This document shows positions 1 to 8,905 of a stretch of DNA of 64,000 bases, piece by piece; within the stretch, counting starts at the first letter, position 1, and each line of letters opens with the position of its first letter. Under the pieces are notes generated by a model that did no database searches, was not told the origin of the DNA, and worked only from the letters and a program-made list of their open reading frames with translations. Both the position numbers and the translations under genes were made by a program. Origin of the DNA: JAAOYC01 sp036481345 (GTDB lineage Archaea; Nanobdellota; Nanobdellia; Woesearchaeales; WJKL01); assembly GCA_036481345.1 (NCBI GenBank), contig JAZGHU010000015.1, positions 1 through 64,000 on the forward strand, in the 5' to 3' direction.

Positions 1-795
1 TCTTGCTGGGATATTACAATCAGCAGGAACTGACGAATAAAGTGGGTAATTGTTTATTGAAATTGTTAATGGATCAACACTTTCTTCGACGCATTCTGGC
101 AGATATCTAAGTTTTACTTTTTCCATGTTTTCTCTTTCTTCTATGTTAACTAGAAAATTCAATGAACTTTCTTGGGTTTCTTTTTTAACCATGTCTGCTG
201 TAACTAAGACAGATTCAAGTTCATATCTATTTCTTCTCCAGAATAATAACTTAGGAGAAGATGCTTCAATTTCTAAAGTGTTTATCCCCTTGAGCAATTT
301 TCCTTTTAATTCAATTGGATCTATGTTGCCTTGCTCTAACTTTTTATTAAGAAGTTCAGCACCATTTAACTTTATGATCAATTTTCCTCTGTTTTCTTCG
401 ACTAAGAAATTAAGTAAAGAATCTTTTATATTATCTAGATCTGAAACATCAAAACTAATAGCTATTTTTCTATTATTAAATATAGTTCTGCTAACTTCAA
501 GAGTATTAATCTCTTTTAGTTTTATCCCCTCTTCACCAACATAGACTGTTATTGCAGAAAATAGTTTTTCAAATCCTCTTTTTTCAGCAGGTAAGAGCCG
601 TTCAGGAGATTCAGATAATAATATTTTTGTTTCCCCTTCTTCTACTCCTCTAAGATCTTCTTCATCCCCTAATATTTTTTCTCTTTCTTCTGGAGGTATG
701 AATAAAATATATAGTATAATTAGAAAAGTTATTACTCCAATCAACGCTGCAGCTGCGCTAGCATCAGCACCGCCTTTTTTATTTTTGAAAAACAT
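1..795 (-). CDS. Membrane-anchored hypothetical protein, C-terminus outside window
   Basis: The minus strand is open from an ATG at 795 to the window edge, 265 codons without a stop. The start is preceded by GAGGTG, a good match to the archaeal Shine-Dalgarno site. The protein opens with a short Lys/Gly/Ala-rich stretch, one membrane segment (about residues 14-34) and an IPPEER turn, followed by a long soluble region rich in charged and beta-type residues that is probably outside the membrane. I recognise this N-terminal layout from conserved proteins of Woesearchaeota-like archaea but know no function. It is divergent from pelota, with about 95 bases between starts. The C-terminus is missing. 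Confidence 0.75.
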   Translation of the reverse strand, partial: MFFKNKKGGADASAAAALIGVITFLIILYILFIPPEEREKILGDEEDLRGVEEGETKILLSESPERLLPAEKRGFEKLFSAITVYVGEEGIKLKEINTLEVSRTIFNNRKIAISFDVSDLDNIKDSLLNFLVEENRGKLIIKLNGAELLNKKLEQGNIDPIELKGKLLKGINTLEIEASSPKLLFWRRNRYELESVLVTADMVKKETQESSLNFLVNIEERENMEKVKLRYLPECVEESVDPLTISINNYPLYSSVPADCNIPAR

Positions 796-852
796 GTTTT
801 AACACCTCTTAAAATAGTATTTCTTAGTTTAAGCTGTGCTATATAAAACAAT

Positions 853-868
853 AAAGTATATATAAATG
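853..868 (+). promoter_or_regulatory. TATA box for pelota
   Basis: An A/T run reading AGTATATATAAA is centred about 28 bases upstream of the pelota ATG at 891. This spacing fits transcription starting at or next to the start codon, i.e. a leaderless mRNA. Confidence 0.55.
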
Positions 869-890
869 TTTTTCTAAATTCAGTGTAATT

Positions 891-1949
891 ATGAAAATAT
901 TAAATCAAAATCTGAAAAAAGGAGAAATAAAGATCAAAATTGATAATTTGGATGATTTATGGTATTTGAGCCATATTATTGAACCAAAGGATATTATTAA
1001 AGGCCAAACTATAAGAAAAATCAAGATTGGAGATTCTGATCAAAGAAGAAGTGAAGTTGTAAAGAAAAGGATTTTTATTTCAATTTTGGTTGAGAAGCTA
1101 GAATTCAAGGATGATATTCTGAGAGTTTCTGGAGTGATACAAGAAGGGCATGAAGATGTGGCCAAAGGAAGCTATCATACTTTTAATTTTGAAGAAGGAA
1201 CCCAAGCTGTGATAGTTAAAGAGCAATGGCTAAAATTCCAATTAGATAAATTGAAAGAAGCTTCTAGTGCTAAGCAGCCAGCGATTTTAATTTGTATTTT
1301 AGATAGGGAAGAAGCAATCTTTGCATTATCAAAAAGCCAAGGATATAAAATTTTGACCAGTTTGCATGGAGAAGTCCAGAAAAAAGAAGAAAGAGTTGTA
1401 GCAAAAGGAAGTTTTTATGCTGAGATTATAAAAAGTCTAGGAGAATATACTGGAAGATACAAAGTTGAGCATATTATTGTGGCAAGTCCTGCTTTTTGGA
1501 AAGAAGACTTGTTAAAACAAATTAAAGATGAAAATCTGAAAAAGAAAATAACTCCTGCAACCTGCAGTTCTGTAAGTGAGAATGCTATTAATGAAGTTTT
1601 GAAGCGTCCTGAAACTAAAGAAGTTCTGATGCAAGATAGGCTTGCAAAAGAATCAAGAGTTGTTGAAGAATTACTTTCTGAGATATCTAAAGATGAATTA
1701 GGAGTTTATGGAATAAGAGAAGTTGAGAAAGCTGCAAATGCTGGAGCTGTTAAAACTTTGCTTGTTACTGACAAATTCATCAAGAAGAAAAGAGAAGAAG
1801 AAAAATATGAAAAGATTGATGCCATAATGAAGATAGTTGATAATGTCAAAGGAGACATCCATATAATTAATTCTGAGTTTGAAGCTGGAAAGAAATTAGA
1901 TGGATTAGGGGGAATTGGGGGAATTTTGAGATATAAATTATCCTATTAA
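891..1949 (+). CDS. pelA: Pelota (Dom34), mRNA surveillance and ribosome rescue factor
   Basis: This 352-residue protein has the three-domain plan of archaeal pelota: an Sm-like N-domain (about 1-130) opening with the typical KIxxxNLDDLWYL stretch, a central eRF1-2-like domain (about 131-255) and an eRF1-3-like C-domain with a YGIREVEKAANAGAVKTLL segment. It lacks the GGQ peptide-release motif, as expected for pelota rather than aRF1. In Archaea pelota binds aEF1A and splits stalled ribosomes. The length is normal. Its stop codon overlaps that of the convergent acdA by four bases (TTAA). Confidence 0.96.
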   Translation: MKILNQNLKKGEIKIKIDNLDDLWYLSHIIEPKDIIKGQTIRKIKIGDSDQRRSEVVKKRIFISILVEKLEFKDDILRVSGVIQEGHEDVAKGSYHTFNFEEGTQAVIVKEQWLKFQLDKLKEASSAKQPAILICILDREEAIFALSKSQGYKILTSLHGEVQKKEERVVAKGSFYAEIIKSLGEYTGRYKVEHIIVASPAFWKEDLLKQIKDENLKKKITPATCSSVSENAINEVLKRPETKEVLMQDRLAKESRVVEELLSEISKDELGVYGIREVEKAANAGAVKTLLVTDKFIKKKREEEKYEKIDAIMKIVDNVKGDIHIINSEFEAGKKLDGLGGIGGILRYKLSY

Positions 1950-3343
1950 TGTTTTCCTCTTTCTACTAAAGCTTTCATTGCTAAAGTCGCTTTTTTGATG
2001 TCATCGTAATTTGGAATTCCATTGTTTTCTAAAATATATCTGCCGCGCTTACTGAATCTTCCACCCATATATACGCATATTATTGGCTTGTTTGGATATT
2101 TTTTTGATAGTTCAATTATTATATTAGCATCTTCTTCTGGGTCTGTCATTGTTTGCATTGTTTGGATGATAATGAGACCAGAGATATAATCTTCTGCTAA
2201 TAATGTATCAACTGCTGCTTCATATCTTTCTGGCAAAGCGTCTCCAACAATATCAAGAGGATTTGCTCTTGAGTACGCAGGATGCATTTTTTTAGTTGCA
2301 TCAAGTTTTTTTATTGTTGAAGCTTTTAATTCAACAACATTTATTCCTAATTCAGAACAAAAGTCTGCTGCTAGCACACCACAACCACCACCATTTGTAA
2401 CAATAGCTATGGAATTTTCTTTAGCAGCTGGTTGGCTAGCTAAAGCTTTTGTTGTGTTGAATAATTCTTCAATTGAATCTGCAATAATTACATTACTTTG
2501 TTTGAATGCTGCTTTGTAAATATCATAAGAGCCTGCTAATGAACCTGTATGAGAAGAGATTGCTTTAATGCCAGAGTCAGTTCTTCCTGATTTTAATACA
2601 ACAATTGGCTTATTTTTGCTTGCTTTTTTTGCAATTTCCATGAATTTTTTTCCATCTTCTAATCCTTCAAGATAGATAGCAATTGCATTTGTCTTTTCAT
2701 CTTTTTCAAGATATTCTATAAAATCATGCACATCTAAGTCTGCCCTATTTCCATAACTAATTATTGTAGAAAATTTATAGTTATTTTCTATTGCCCAATC
2801 AATTATACTATTAGCAATTGCCCCTGATTGTGAAATAAATGCAATGTTGCCTTCTGGAGGCATTGATGGGGCAAAGCTTGCATTAAGGTTTGCTGAAGGT
2901 CTTATGACTCCAAGACAGTTTGGTCCTACTAAAGGAATTTTTGCTTTTTGAGCTATATCTTTTATTTGGTCTTGTAGTTTTTTACCTTGTTCTCCTAATT
3001 CAGCAAAGCCTGCTGAGATAACAATAATTGCTTTTACTTTTTTAGCTGCACAATCTTTTATTACATCTGGAACAATTTTAGCTGGAACTGCTATTATTGC
3101 TAAATCTATATCTTCTTTTATTGATGTAATTTTTGGATATGATTTTACATTTAGAATTTCATCTGCATTTGGATTGATTGCATAGATTCTTCCTTTGAAA
3201 GGTTTGCAATATTCATTTTCAAATACACACCCTTTTTGGATATTTTTTAAAATACCATAACCTACTGAGTTATGATTTCTTGAGGCTCCGATTATAGCAA
3301 CACTTTTTGGATTGAATAATGCATCTAATCTGTTATTTTTCAT
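1946..3343 (-). CDS. acdA: Acetate-CoA ligase (ADP-forming) alpha subunit
   Basis: This 465-residue protein carries the CoA-binding Rossmann domain (GASRNHNSVGYG at about 19-30), two succinyl-CoA ligase-like domains, and the phosphorylatable histidine in SSHTGSLAG (His265). Together with the beta subunit it converts acyl-CoA, ADP and phosphate to acid, CoA and ATP, the substrate-level phosphorylation step of archaeal fermentation. The start overlaps the end of acdB by 11 bases, so the two are translated as one operon. In many archaea the subunits are fused; here they are separate. Confidence 0.95.
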   Translation of the reverse strand: MKNNRLDALFNPKSVAIIGASRNHNSVGYGILKNIQKGCVFENEYCKPFKGRIYAINPNADEILNVKSYPKITSIKEDIDLAIIAVPAKIVPDVIKDCAAKKVKAIIVISAGFAELGEQGKKLQDQIKDIAQKAKIPLVGPNCLGVIRPSANLNASFAPSMPPEGNIAFISQSGAIANSIIDWAIENNYKFSTIISYGNRADLDVHDFIEYLEKDEKTNAIAIYLEGLEDGKKFMEIAKKASKNKPIVVLKSGRTDSGIKAISSHTGSLAGSYDIYKAAFKQSNVIIADSIEELFNTTKALASQPAAKENSIAIVTNGGGCGVLAADFCSELGINVVELKASTIKKLDATKKMHPAYSRANPLDIVGDALPERYEAAVDTLLAEDYISGLIIIQTMQTMTDPEEDANIIIELSKKYPNKPIICVYMGGRFSKRGRYILENNGIPNYDDIKKATLAMKALVERGKH

Positions 3344-3986
3344 TTTCTAAAATTCTTATATCAACAATAGCTGCTGAAGTTTCATTTACAATTATTGGAT
3401 TAAGATCAAGTTCTCTGATTTTTTTATTTTCAATTGCAAGTTTTGAAATTTTTGTCAATATATCAACTAAAGCAGAAATCTTAACTGGAGATGTTCCACG
3501 AGTTCCTTTTAAGATTTGATTGGCTTTAATTTCATCTATCATTTCTTCTGCTTGCTGTTTGTCTATTGGAGCAATTCTAAATGAAACATCTTTTAGTACT
3601 TCTGTAAAGATTCCACCTAGACCAAACATTAATACAACATCAAATTGAGGATCTCGTTTCATTCCAATGATTACTTCAATTCCTGATTCCATTTTTTGTA
3701 TTAAGATTCCATCAATCTTTGCTTTTGGAAATTTCTTTTTTGCTTTGGTTAATATAGAATCATAGGAAGAAGAAAGTTCTTTTTCATCTTGGATATTTGT
3801 TTTAACTCCCCCTATATCTGTTTTATGGAGAATATCTTTTGAGATTACTTTGAGTGCAACAGGATAACCAATTTTCTTAGCAATCGCTACTGCTTTTTCA
3901 GGAGAAGTTGCCAAATCTGATTTTGCAAATGGCAATTTGTATTTTTCTAAAAGTTTTTTTGTCTTTTGAAAGTCAAGTTGTTGCAT
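3333..3986 (-). CDS. acdB: Acetate-CoA ligase (ADP-forming) beta subunit
   Basis: This 217-residue ATP-grasp domain protein has the HKTDIGGV motif (His54, the second phosphohistidine site of the family) and the C-terminal ELDLNPIIV segment that ends ATP-grasp_5 domains. It supplies the nucleotide-binding half of ADP-forming acetyl-CoA synthetase and is first in a two-gene operon with acdA. A TATA-like AAGTTTAAAT lies 25-34 bases upstream of the ATG, suggesting a leaderless transcript. It is the only clear energy-conserving enzyme in the window. Confidence 0.95.
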   Translation of the reverse strand: MQQLDFQKTKKLLEKYKLPFAKSDLATSPEKAVAIAKKIGYPVALKVISKDILHKTDIGGVKTNIQDEKELSSSYDSILTKAKKKFPKAKIDGILIQKMESGIEVIIGMKRDPQFDVVLMFGLGGIFTEVLKDVSFRIAPIDKQQAEEMIDEIKANQILKGTRGTSPVKISALVDILTKISKLAIENKKIRELDLNPIIVNETSAAIVDIRILENEK

Positions 3987-4008
3987 TTTTATTATGATGG
4001 AAGAGGGC

Positions 4009-4022
4009 GTATTTAAACTTTT
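4009..4022 (-). promoter_or_regulatory. TATA box for acdBA
   Basis: On the minus strand AAGTTTAAATACG is centred about 28 bases upstream of the acdB start at 3986, the spacing of an archaeal leaderless promoter. Confidence 0.5.
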
Positions 4023-4113
4023 TTATAATTTTTAGCAAACCTAAATATTTATATAGGAGTTCTGTTTTTATGACTATTGAGAGATTAACATCACAGTGAA
4101 GTGAAAAAAAGTA

Positions 4114-4126
4114 ATGTATTTATAGT
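4114..4126 (+). promoter_or_regulatory. TATA box for the TrmB-family regulator gene
   Basis: TGTATTTATAG lies about 25 bases upstream of the centre of a palindrome (4136-4153), so the expected transcription start falls inside that palindrome. Confidence 0.5.
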
Positions 4127-4135
4127 GGTGATATT

Positions 4136-4153
4136 TATTCGTATAAACGAATA
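4136..4153. promoter_or_regulatory. Palindromic operator candidate in front of the TrmB-family gene
   Basis: A perfect inverted repeat has arms TATTCGT and ACGAATA separated by ATAA. It sits just downstream of the TATA box, at the expected transcription start, and 30 bases before the start codon. TrmB-type regulators bind short palindromes of this kind. Autoregulation is an inference. Confidence 0.55.
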
Positions 4154-4182
4154 GTAAATTTAAAAAAAGAGGGGGGTTTTAA

Positions 4183-4989
4183 ATGATTGTTAAAGAAGAA
4201 TTTTTAAGCAACTTAAGACGGTATTTCTCATTGAACTTGTACGAGGTAAAGATATGGACTGCACTACTTTCTCGAGGAGTGAGTACTGCTGGAGAACTAT
4301 CAGATATTGCAAATGTTCCAAGAAGCAGAAGTTATGATGTTCTTGAAAGTTTAGAGAAGAAAGGATTTGTTGTAATGAAGCTGGGAAAACCGATTAAATA
4401 TATTGCTGTCCCTCCTACAGAAGTTGTTGAAAGAGTTAAGAAAAATATGAAAGAAGAAGCTGATGAGAAAATCAAAAGGCTGGAAAATTTAAAAGCAGGA
4501 GATGTAATTGGAGAGTTAAATACTTTACACAACCAAGGAATTGAATTGATTGAGCCGTCTGATTTAAGTGGAAGTTTGAAAGGAAGACATAATCTATATA
4601 ATCATTTAGAACTTACAATAAGAAATGCTGAAAGGGCTGTAACAATAATGACTACAGACAAGGGATTGATGAGAAAAGTTGAAGGATTGAAACCAGTGTT
4701 TGAGAAATTAAAGAAAAGAGGGGTTGCAATTAAGATTGCAGCACCAATCACAAAAGAGAACAAGGGAGTATTGAAAGATGTTTCTTCTGTTGCTGAAGTT
4801 AGGAATGTTACAAATCCAAGTGCTAGATTTTGTGTTGTGGATGATACAGATATTATTTTTATGTTAATGGATGACAAAGATGTGCATCCAACTTATGATG
4901 TAGGAATTTGGATTAAAAGCCCATTCTTTGCATCGGCGATGAGTAGTTTATTTGACACTGCTTGGAAAGACATGAAGCAAGTCAAATAA
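4183..4989 (+). CDS. TrmB-family transcriptional regulator
   Basis: This 268-residue protein starts with a winged helix-turn-helix (about 10-85; ALLSRGVSTAGELSDIANVPRSRSYDVLESLEKKGFV is split over this domain), then a Glu/Lys coiled-coil linker (about 86-110) and an effector-type domain (about 125-260) as in TrmB-like sugar or metabolite sensors. Unlike most genes here it has a leader with a strong G-rich ribosome binding site (GAGGGGGG) 8-13 bases before the ATG. It is divergent from acdBA, so either promoter could be the target. The ligand cannot be read from the sequence. Confidence 0.88.
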   Translation: MIVKEEFLSNLRRYFSLNLYEVKIWTALLSRGVSTAGELSDIANVPRSRSYDVLESLEKKGFVVMKLGKPIKYIAVPPTEVVERVKKNMKEEADEKIKRLENLKAGDVIGELNTLHNQGIELIEPSDLSGSLKGRHNLYNHLELTIRNAERAVTIMTTDKGLMRKVEGLKPVFEKLKKRGVAIKIAAPITKENKGVLKDVSSVAEVRNVTNPSARFCVVDDTDIIFMLMDDKDVHPTYDVGIWIKSPFFASAMSSLFDTAWKDMKQVK

Positions 4990-5014
4990 ATTTTTTATTT
5001 CTTTTTTTGATAAT

Positions 5015-5028
5015 CTTTATATAATAAT
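5015..5028 (+). promoter_or_regulatory. TATA box for pheS
   Basis: CTTTATATAATAA is centred about 26 bases upstream of the ATG at 5047. This supports the ATG at 5047 as a leaderless start rather than the in-frame TTG at 5038. Confidence 0.55.
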
Positions 5029-5046
5029 CATGTCTTTTTGAATATA

Positions 5047-6561
5047 ATGATAGATAAATTAATCAATAAATTGCATCCACTGGAAAGAAAAGTTTTACCT
5101 GTTTTAGATAAAGTTGATAATTTTGATGATATTGTAAAAGAGAGTGGATTGAAAGATGTAGAAGTTATGCGAGCACTGCAATGGCTTTCTAATAAAGAAG
5201 TTCTTAAGATAAAAGAAGATTTAGAAGAAGTTCTTGAGTTAGGAGAGAATGCGAAAGAAGTATTAGATAAAGGTTTGCCTGAGAAAAGATTCCTAGAGAT
5301 TATTGGGGGGAAATCTGTTAAGGAAGGGGAAGTTAGGAAAGAGCTAAATGCCCAGGAATTTGGAGTTAGTATGGGTATTCTTAAGAAGAATTCTGCTATT
5401 ATTATTAGCAAGGAAAAAGAAGGAATGGCTTTTAAAGCAACCCCTGCAGCTAAATTTTTATTAAAGAATTTGAAGAAAGTTGAAGATTTTTTATCTAAGA
5501 AGTTTCCTATTGCTCTTGCAAATCTTTCTGAAGAAGAAAGAAAGGTATTTGAGGAGTTAAAAGATAGAAGGGGTTTTGTTAAATTAGAAGTAAGAAAAAC
5601 AAAATCAATAGAATTAACTGAATTAGGAAAGAAATTAATTAAGTCTGGAATAAAAGGAGATGTTGAAGACAAACTAACTGTAGGAATGCTGAAAGATGGC
5701 AGCTGGAAGAAAAAGAAATTTAGGGGTTTTGATGTAAGTATAAATGTTCCTGCTATTCTCGGTGGAAGAAAGCAGCATTATAGAAGGTTTTTGGATGAAG
5801 TAAGGCAGAAATTTTTATCTTTGGGATTTATTGAAAGAGAAGGCCCAATCGTTGAATCAGATTTTTGGGATATGGATGCTTTGTATATGCCTCAGTTCCA
5901 TTCTGCAAGAGATATTCATGAAGCTTATTATATTAAGGATCCCGAATATGCTGAGCTCGATGAAAAAATTGTTAATAATGTTAAGAAAGCACATGAAGAT
6001 GGATTTGGTACTGGAAGTAAAGGGTGGCAGTATAAATTTGATACTCAAAGAACAAAACGAAATGTATTAAGAACACATGATACATCTATTTGTGCTAGAA
6101 CTTTAGCTTCTAAAGATTTGCAAATTCCTGGAAAATATTTTCAAATAAGCAGGTGTTTTCGATATGATGTTATTGATGCAACTCATCTGCCTGATTTTAA
6201 TCAAGTTGGAGGATTTGTTATTGAAGAAGGTTTGAATTTAAAACATTTATTTGGATTATTGCAGATGTTTGCAAAAGAATTTGCAGATACAGATGAAATA
6301 AAATTAGTTCCTGCTTATTTTCCATTTACAGAACCCTCTGTAGAATTACATGCAAAACATCCTGAATTAGGATGGATTGAATTGGGAGGGGCAGGAATAT
6401 TTAGACCAGAATTGACAAAACCTTTAGGGGTAAATGTTCCTGTTATTGCTTGGGGATTAGGGGTTGGAAGAGTTGCTATGTTTAAACTAGGATTAAAAGA
6501 TATTAGAAATTTATACAGTCATGATTTAAATATCTTAAGGAAAACAAAGGTGAATCTATGA
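5047..6561 (+). CDS. pheS: Phenylalanine-tRNA ligase alpha subunit
   Basis: The 504-residue protein is the archaeal/eukaryotic-type alpha subunit: N-terminal winged-helix DNA-binding-like domains (about 1-200), then the class II synthetase core with THDTSICAR, an FQISRCFRYD motif 2 and GLGVGRVAMF motif 3 near the C-terminus. With PheT it forms the heterotetramer that charges tRNA-Phe. The ATG at 5047 was chosen from the TATA spacing. It runs into a small membrane gene by a four-base ATGA overlap and then pheT, so all three look cotranscribed. Confidence 0.95.
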   Translation: MIDKLINKLHPLERKVLPVLDKVDNFDDIVKESGLKDVEVMRALQWLSNKEVLKIKEDLEEVLELGENAKEVLDKGLPEKRFLEIIGGKSVKEGEVRKELNAQEFGVSMGILKKNSAIIISKEKEGMAFKATPAAKFLLKNLKKVEDFLSKKFPIALANLSEEERKVFEELKDRRGFVKLEVRKTKSIELTELGKKLIKSGIKGDVEDKLTVGMLKDGSWKKKKFRGFDVSINVPAILGGRKQHYRRFLDEVRQKFLSLGFIEREGPIVESDFWDMDALYMPQFHSARDIHEAYYIKDPEYAELDEKIVNNVKKAHEDGFGTGSKGWQYKFDTQRTKRNVLRTHDTSICARTLASKDLQIPGKYFQISRCFRYDVIDATHLPDFNQVGGFVIEEGLNLKHLFGLLQMFAKEFADTDEIKLVPAYFPFTEPSVELHAKHPELGWIELGGAGIFRPELTKPLGVNVPVIAWGLGVGRVAMFKLGLKDIRNLYSHDLNILRKTKVNL

Positions 6562-6785
6562 TAAGATATGTTGGAGCACTGGGAGCAGGAATATTATTGA
6601 TAGCTTTTGCTCTTTTGGAATTTAGAAAATTATCAAGAGAAAAGCCAACATTTCATTTATTGAATTTAATTGGGGCTATATTGCTTTTTGGTTATGCTTA
6701 TACAATAAAAAGCTATATTTTTGTTATTTTGAATTTAGCTTGGGCCTTTGTTGCAATATATGAAATACAGAAGGTAAAGAAATAA
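6558..6785 (+). CDS. Small membrane protein between pheS and pheT
   Basis: This is a 75-residue protein with two or three hydrophobic segments (about 3-20, 36-52, 54-70) and a short basic loop. It resembles the CBU_0592-like small membrane family in length and pattern, but I would not assign a function. Its ATG overlaps the pheS stop (ATGA) and pheT starts one base after its stop, so it is translationally coupled to both synthetase genes. The link to PheRS may be only positional. Confidence 0.75.
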   Translation: MIRYVGALGAGILLIAFALLEFRKLSREKPTFHLLNLIGAILLFGYAYTIKSYIFVILNLAWAFVAIYEIQKVKK

Positions 6786-6786
6786 A

Positions 6787-8454
6787 ATGCCAACAATAAC
6801 TTTTACATACAAGGATTTGAAGAATTTAGTTGGAAAAGATATCTCTATAGAAGAACTTGCAGATCTGTTAGAATATGGAAAGATTGAATTAGATAGTTAT
6901 GATGAAGAGACTGATGAAATAAGTGTGACTGCAGGAGACACTAATCTTCCTTATTTATGGAGTGTAGAAGGAATTGCAAGATTATTGAAAGGATTGGTTG
7001 GAAAGCAGAAAGGAATTCCACCATTAGAAGTTTTTAAGAAACCAGAACATAAACTTATAGTTGATCAAAGTGTAAAGAAAGTGAGACCGTTTATTGCTGC
7101 ATTTGTTGCAAAAGGATGCAAAGTTACGGACAATTCTATTAAACAGATGATTGATCTACAAGAGAAGTTTTGCGCTGGTTATGGAAGAAAGAGAAAGAAA
7201 GTAGCAATTGGTGTTTATAATTATAAGAAGATTAAATTTCCTATTGTGTATAAAGCAACTGCTCCTGAATCAATTAAATTTACCCCATTAGAATATAAAA
7301 AAGAGATGACTCAACAGGAAATCTTAGAAGATCACCCCGCTGGACAAGAATATGCTTGGATTTTAGAAGGAATGAAAAATTATCCCATACTTATTGATGC
7401 GAATGAAGAAGTTTTGAGTTTTCCACCAATAATAAACTCTAATTACTCTGGAAAGATTGAGATGGGAGATGAAGACTTATTTTTTGAAGCAACAGGAGAA
7501 GATTTAGATTCTGTTTTGCTAGCTGCAAACATATTTGCTCAGGCTTTTTATGAAAGAGGATTTACAATTGAGTCTGTGGATGTAGAATATCCTGATAGGG
7601 AACATGATAAGATTATAACTCCTTTCTTGTTTGATGAATCAATGAGGATTTCATTAACTCAGGTTAAGGATATGTTAGGATTGGCTTTGAAGGAAGAGGA
7701 AATAAAAAAGTTGCTTGAAAAGATGCAGTATGGATATAGTAAGGGAATTGTTAAGATTCCAAATTATAGAAGAGATATAATGCATCCTGTTGATGTTATT
7801 GAAGATATTGCAATTGCTTATGGTTATAAGAACATTGAAATGAAAGCAATGGAATCTTATACAAAAGGAAAAACATTTCCAATTGTAAAATTTGTGGATA
7901 AGGTTAGAGAGATGGCTGTTGGATTAGGTTATCAAGAAGTTATGTCAGCAATACTCGCTGATAGGGAAGTTTTGTTTAAAAAGATGAATGTTGATGAATT
8001 TAGTTTGATAGAGTTAAAAGAATATATTTCAGAGAGATATTCTGTTTTGAGAAATTGGCTTCTTCCTATACTCATGAATGTACTTAGCAAGAACAAAAGT
8101 GTTGAATATCCACAGAAAATATTTGAAGAAGGATTAGTTACAGCCAAAAAAGATGGAAAGGCTGTTGATTATCATAGGATTGCAGTTGTTTCAGCGCATG
8201 CTACTGCTGATTATACAGAAGCAAGGCAGGCAATTGACTTTATTTTGAAATCATTTGGAGTTGATTATAAAGTTGTTGAAGTAGAACATTCTAGTTTTAT
8301 AGAAGGTAGAGTAGGAAGAGTTGTTGTTGAAGGCAAGAAAGTTGCTTATATTGGAGAAATAAGTCCACAAGTTCTTTCTAATTTTGATTTGAATGTTCCT
8401 GTATGTGGATTTGAATTGAATTTGACAGAATTGTTTGAAGTAATGAAGAAATAA
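6787..8454 (+). CDS. pheT: Phenylalanine-tRNA ligase beta subunit
   Basis: This 555-residue protein matches the short archaeal-type beta subunit: a B3/B4 editing domain (about 100-270, with PPIINSNYSGKI), B5 (about 275-345; PNYRRDIMHPVDVIEDIAIAYGY region) and a catalytic-like C-domain. It lacks the tRNA-binding EMAP and anticodon-binding extensions of bacterial PheT, as is usual in Archaea. It is translated directly after the small membrane gene and ends back to back with rpl14e, with no spacer. Confidence 0.95.
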   Translation: MPTITFTYKDLKNLVGKDISIEELADLLEYGKIELDSYDEETDEISVTAGDTNLPYLWSVEGIARLLKGLVGKQKGIPPLEVFKKPEHKLIVDQSVKKVRPFIAAFVAKGCKVTDNSIKQMIDLQEKFCAGYGRKRKKVAIGVYNYKKIKFPIVYKATAPESIKFTPLEYKKEMTQQEILEDHPAGQEYAWILEGMKNYPILIDANEEVLSFPPIINSNYSGKIEMGDEDLFFEATGEDLDSVLLAANIFAQAFYERGFTIESVDVEYPDREHDKIITPFLFDESMRISLTQVKDMLGLALKEEEIKKLLEKMQYGYSKGIVKIPNYRRDIMHPVDVIEDIAIAYGYKNIEMKAMESYTKGKTFPIVKFVDKVREMAVGLGYQEVMSAILADREVLFKKMNVDEFSLIELKEYISERYSVLRNWLLPILMNVLSKNKSVEYPQKIFEEGLVTAKKDGKAVDYHRIAVVSAHATADYTEARQAIDFILKSFGVDYKVVEVEHSSFIEGRVGRVVVEGKKVAYIGEISPQVLSNFDLNVPVCGFELNLTELFEVMKK

Positions 8455-8841
8455 TTATTTTTTAACTTCTTTCTTAGGCGCTGTTTCTTTTTTCTTTGTA
8501 GTCTCTTTCTTTTTAGATGAAGAGTCAGACTCCTTCGTCTGGGCATCTGGCTTTACTTTTGCTTTTCTAACTTTTCTTGGCCTTTCTGTAGTATCTTTTG
8601 ATTTCTTTTCTTTGATATCTATTTTCAGTTTTTTGAATTCAGAAACAATATCAGTATGAGATGCTCCTTTTTTGATCTTGATAGTTTCTTTTAGCGGTTC
8701 AATATGTTTGATATTACAGTTTCTTCTTCTTGTTTCACCATCTATTAAGACTGTATTATCATCTATTACATCTACAACTACACATTTCTTTCCTGCGTCT
8801 CTTCCTGCAATTTTAATACATAGTCTTCCGATTTCAATCAT
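8455..8841 (-). CDS. rpl14e: Ribosomal protein L14e with long charged tail
   Basis: Residues 1-75 form the L14e/KOW domain (IGRLCIKIAGRDAGKKCVVVD, split here as the first 25 residues, and NCNIKHIEP). From about residue 78 a Lys/Glu/Ser/Pro-rich disordered tail of about 50 residues follows, which is not part of the usual 75-95 residue archaeal protein. The tail contains TKESDS, encoded by a 19-base sequence that also occurs in rps5. It is the last gene of the minus-strand ribosomal operon; its stop abuts the pheT stop. Confidence 0.92.
   Translation of the reverse strand: MIEIGRLCIKIAGRDAGKKCVVVDVIDDNTVLIDGETRRRNCNIKHIEPLKETIKIKKGASHTDIVSEFKKLKIDIKEKKSKDTTERPRKVRKAKVKPDAQTKESDSSSKKKETTKKKETAPKKEVKK
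8521..8539. repeat. 19-base palindromic repeat, copy 1 (in rpl14e)
   Basis: AGAGTCAGACTCCTTCGTC is identical to 12446-12464 in rps5, in the same reading frame (encoding TKESDS on the minus strand). It contains the inverted repeats GAGTC/GACTC and CAGAC/GTCTG and is more GC-rich than the surrounding Lys/Glu-coding DNA. Confidence 0.6.
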
Positions 8842-8905
8842 TTTTCATCCTTTTCGAATCTAAGTTTTATCATCTCTATCAACCAAGTTATTAATGAAAT
8901 TTTAA

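Noticed and set aside
50..544. Plus-strand open frame of 164 codons at the left edge
   Set aside because: The minus strand encodes a continuous 265-codon protein with a ribosome binding site, membrane helix and sensible composition across the same bases; the plus frame is Ser/Phe/Leu-rich antisense.
5831..6070. Second plus-strand frame inside pheS
   Set aside because: It lies wholly within the class II synthetase core in another frame and has no homology.
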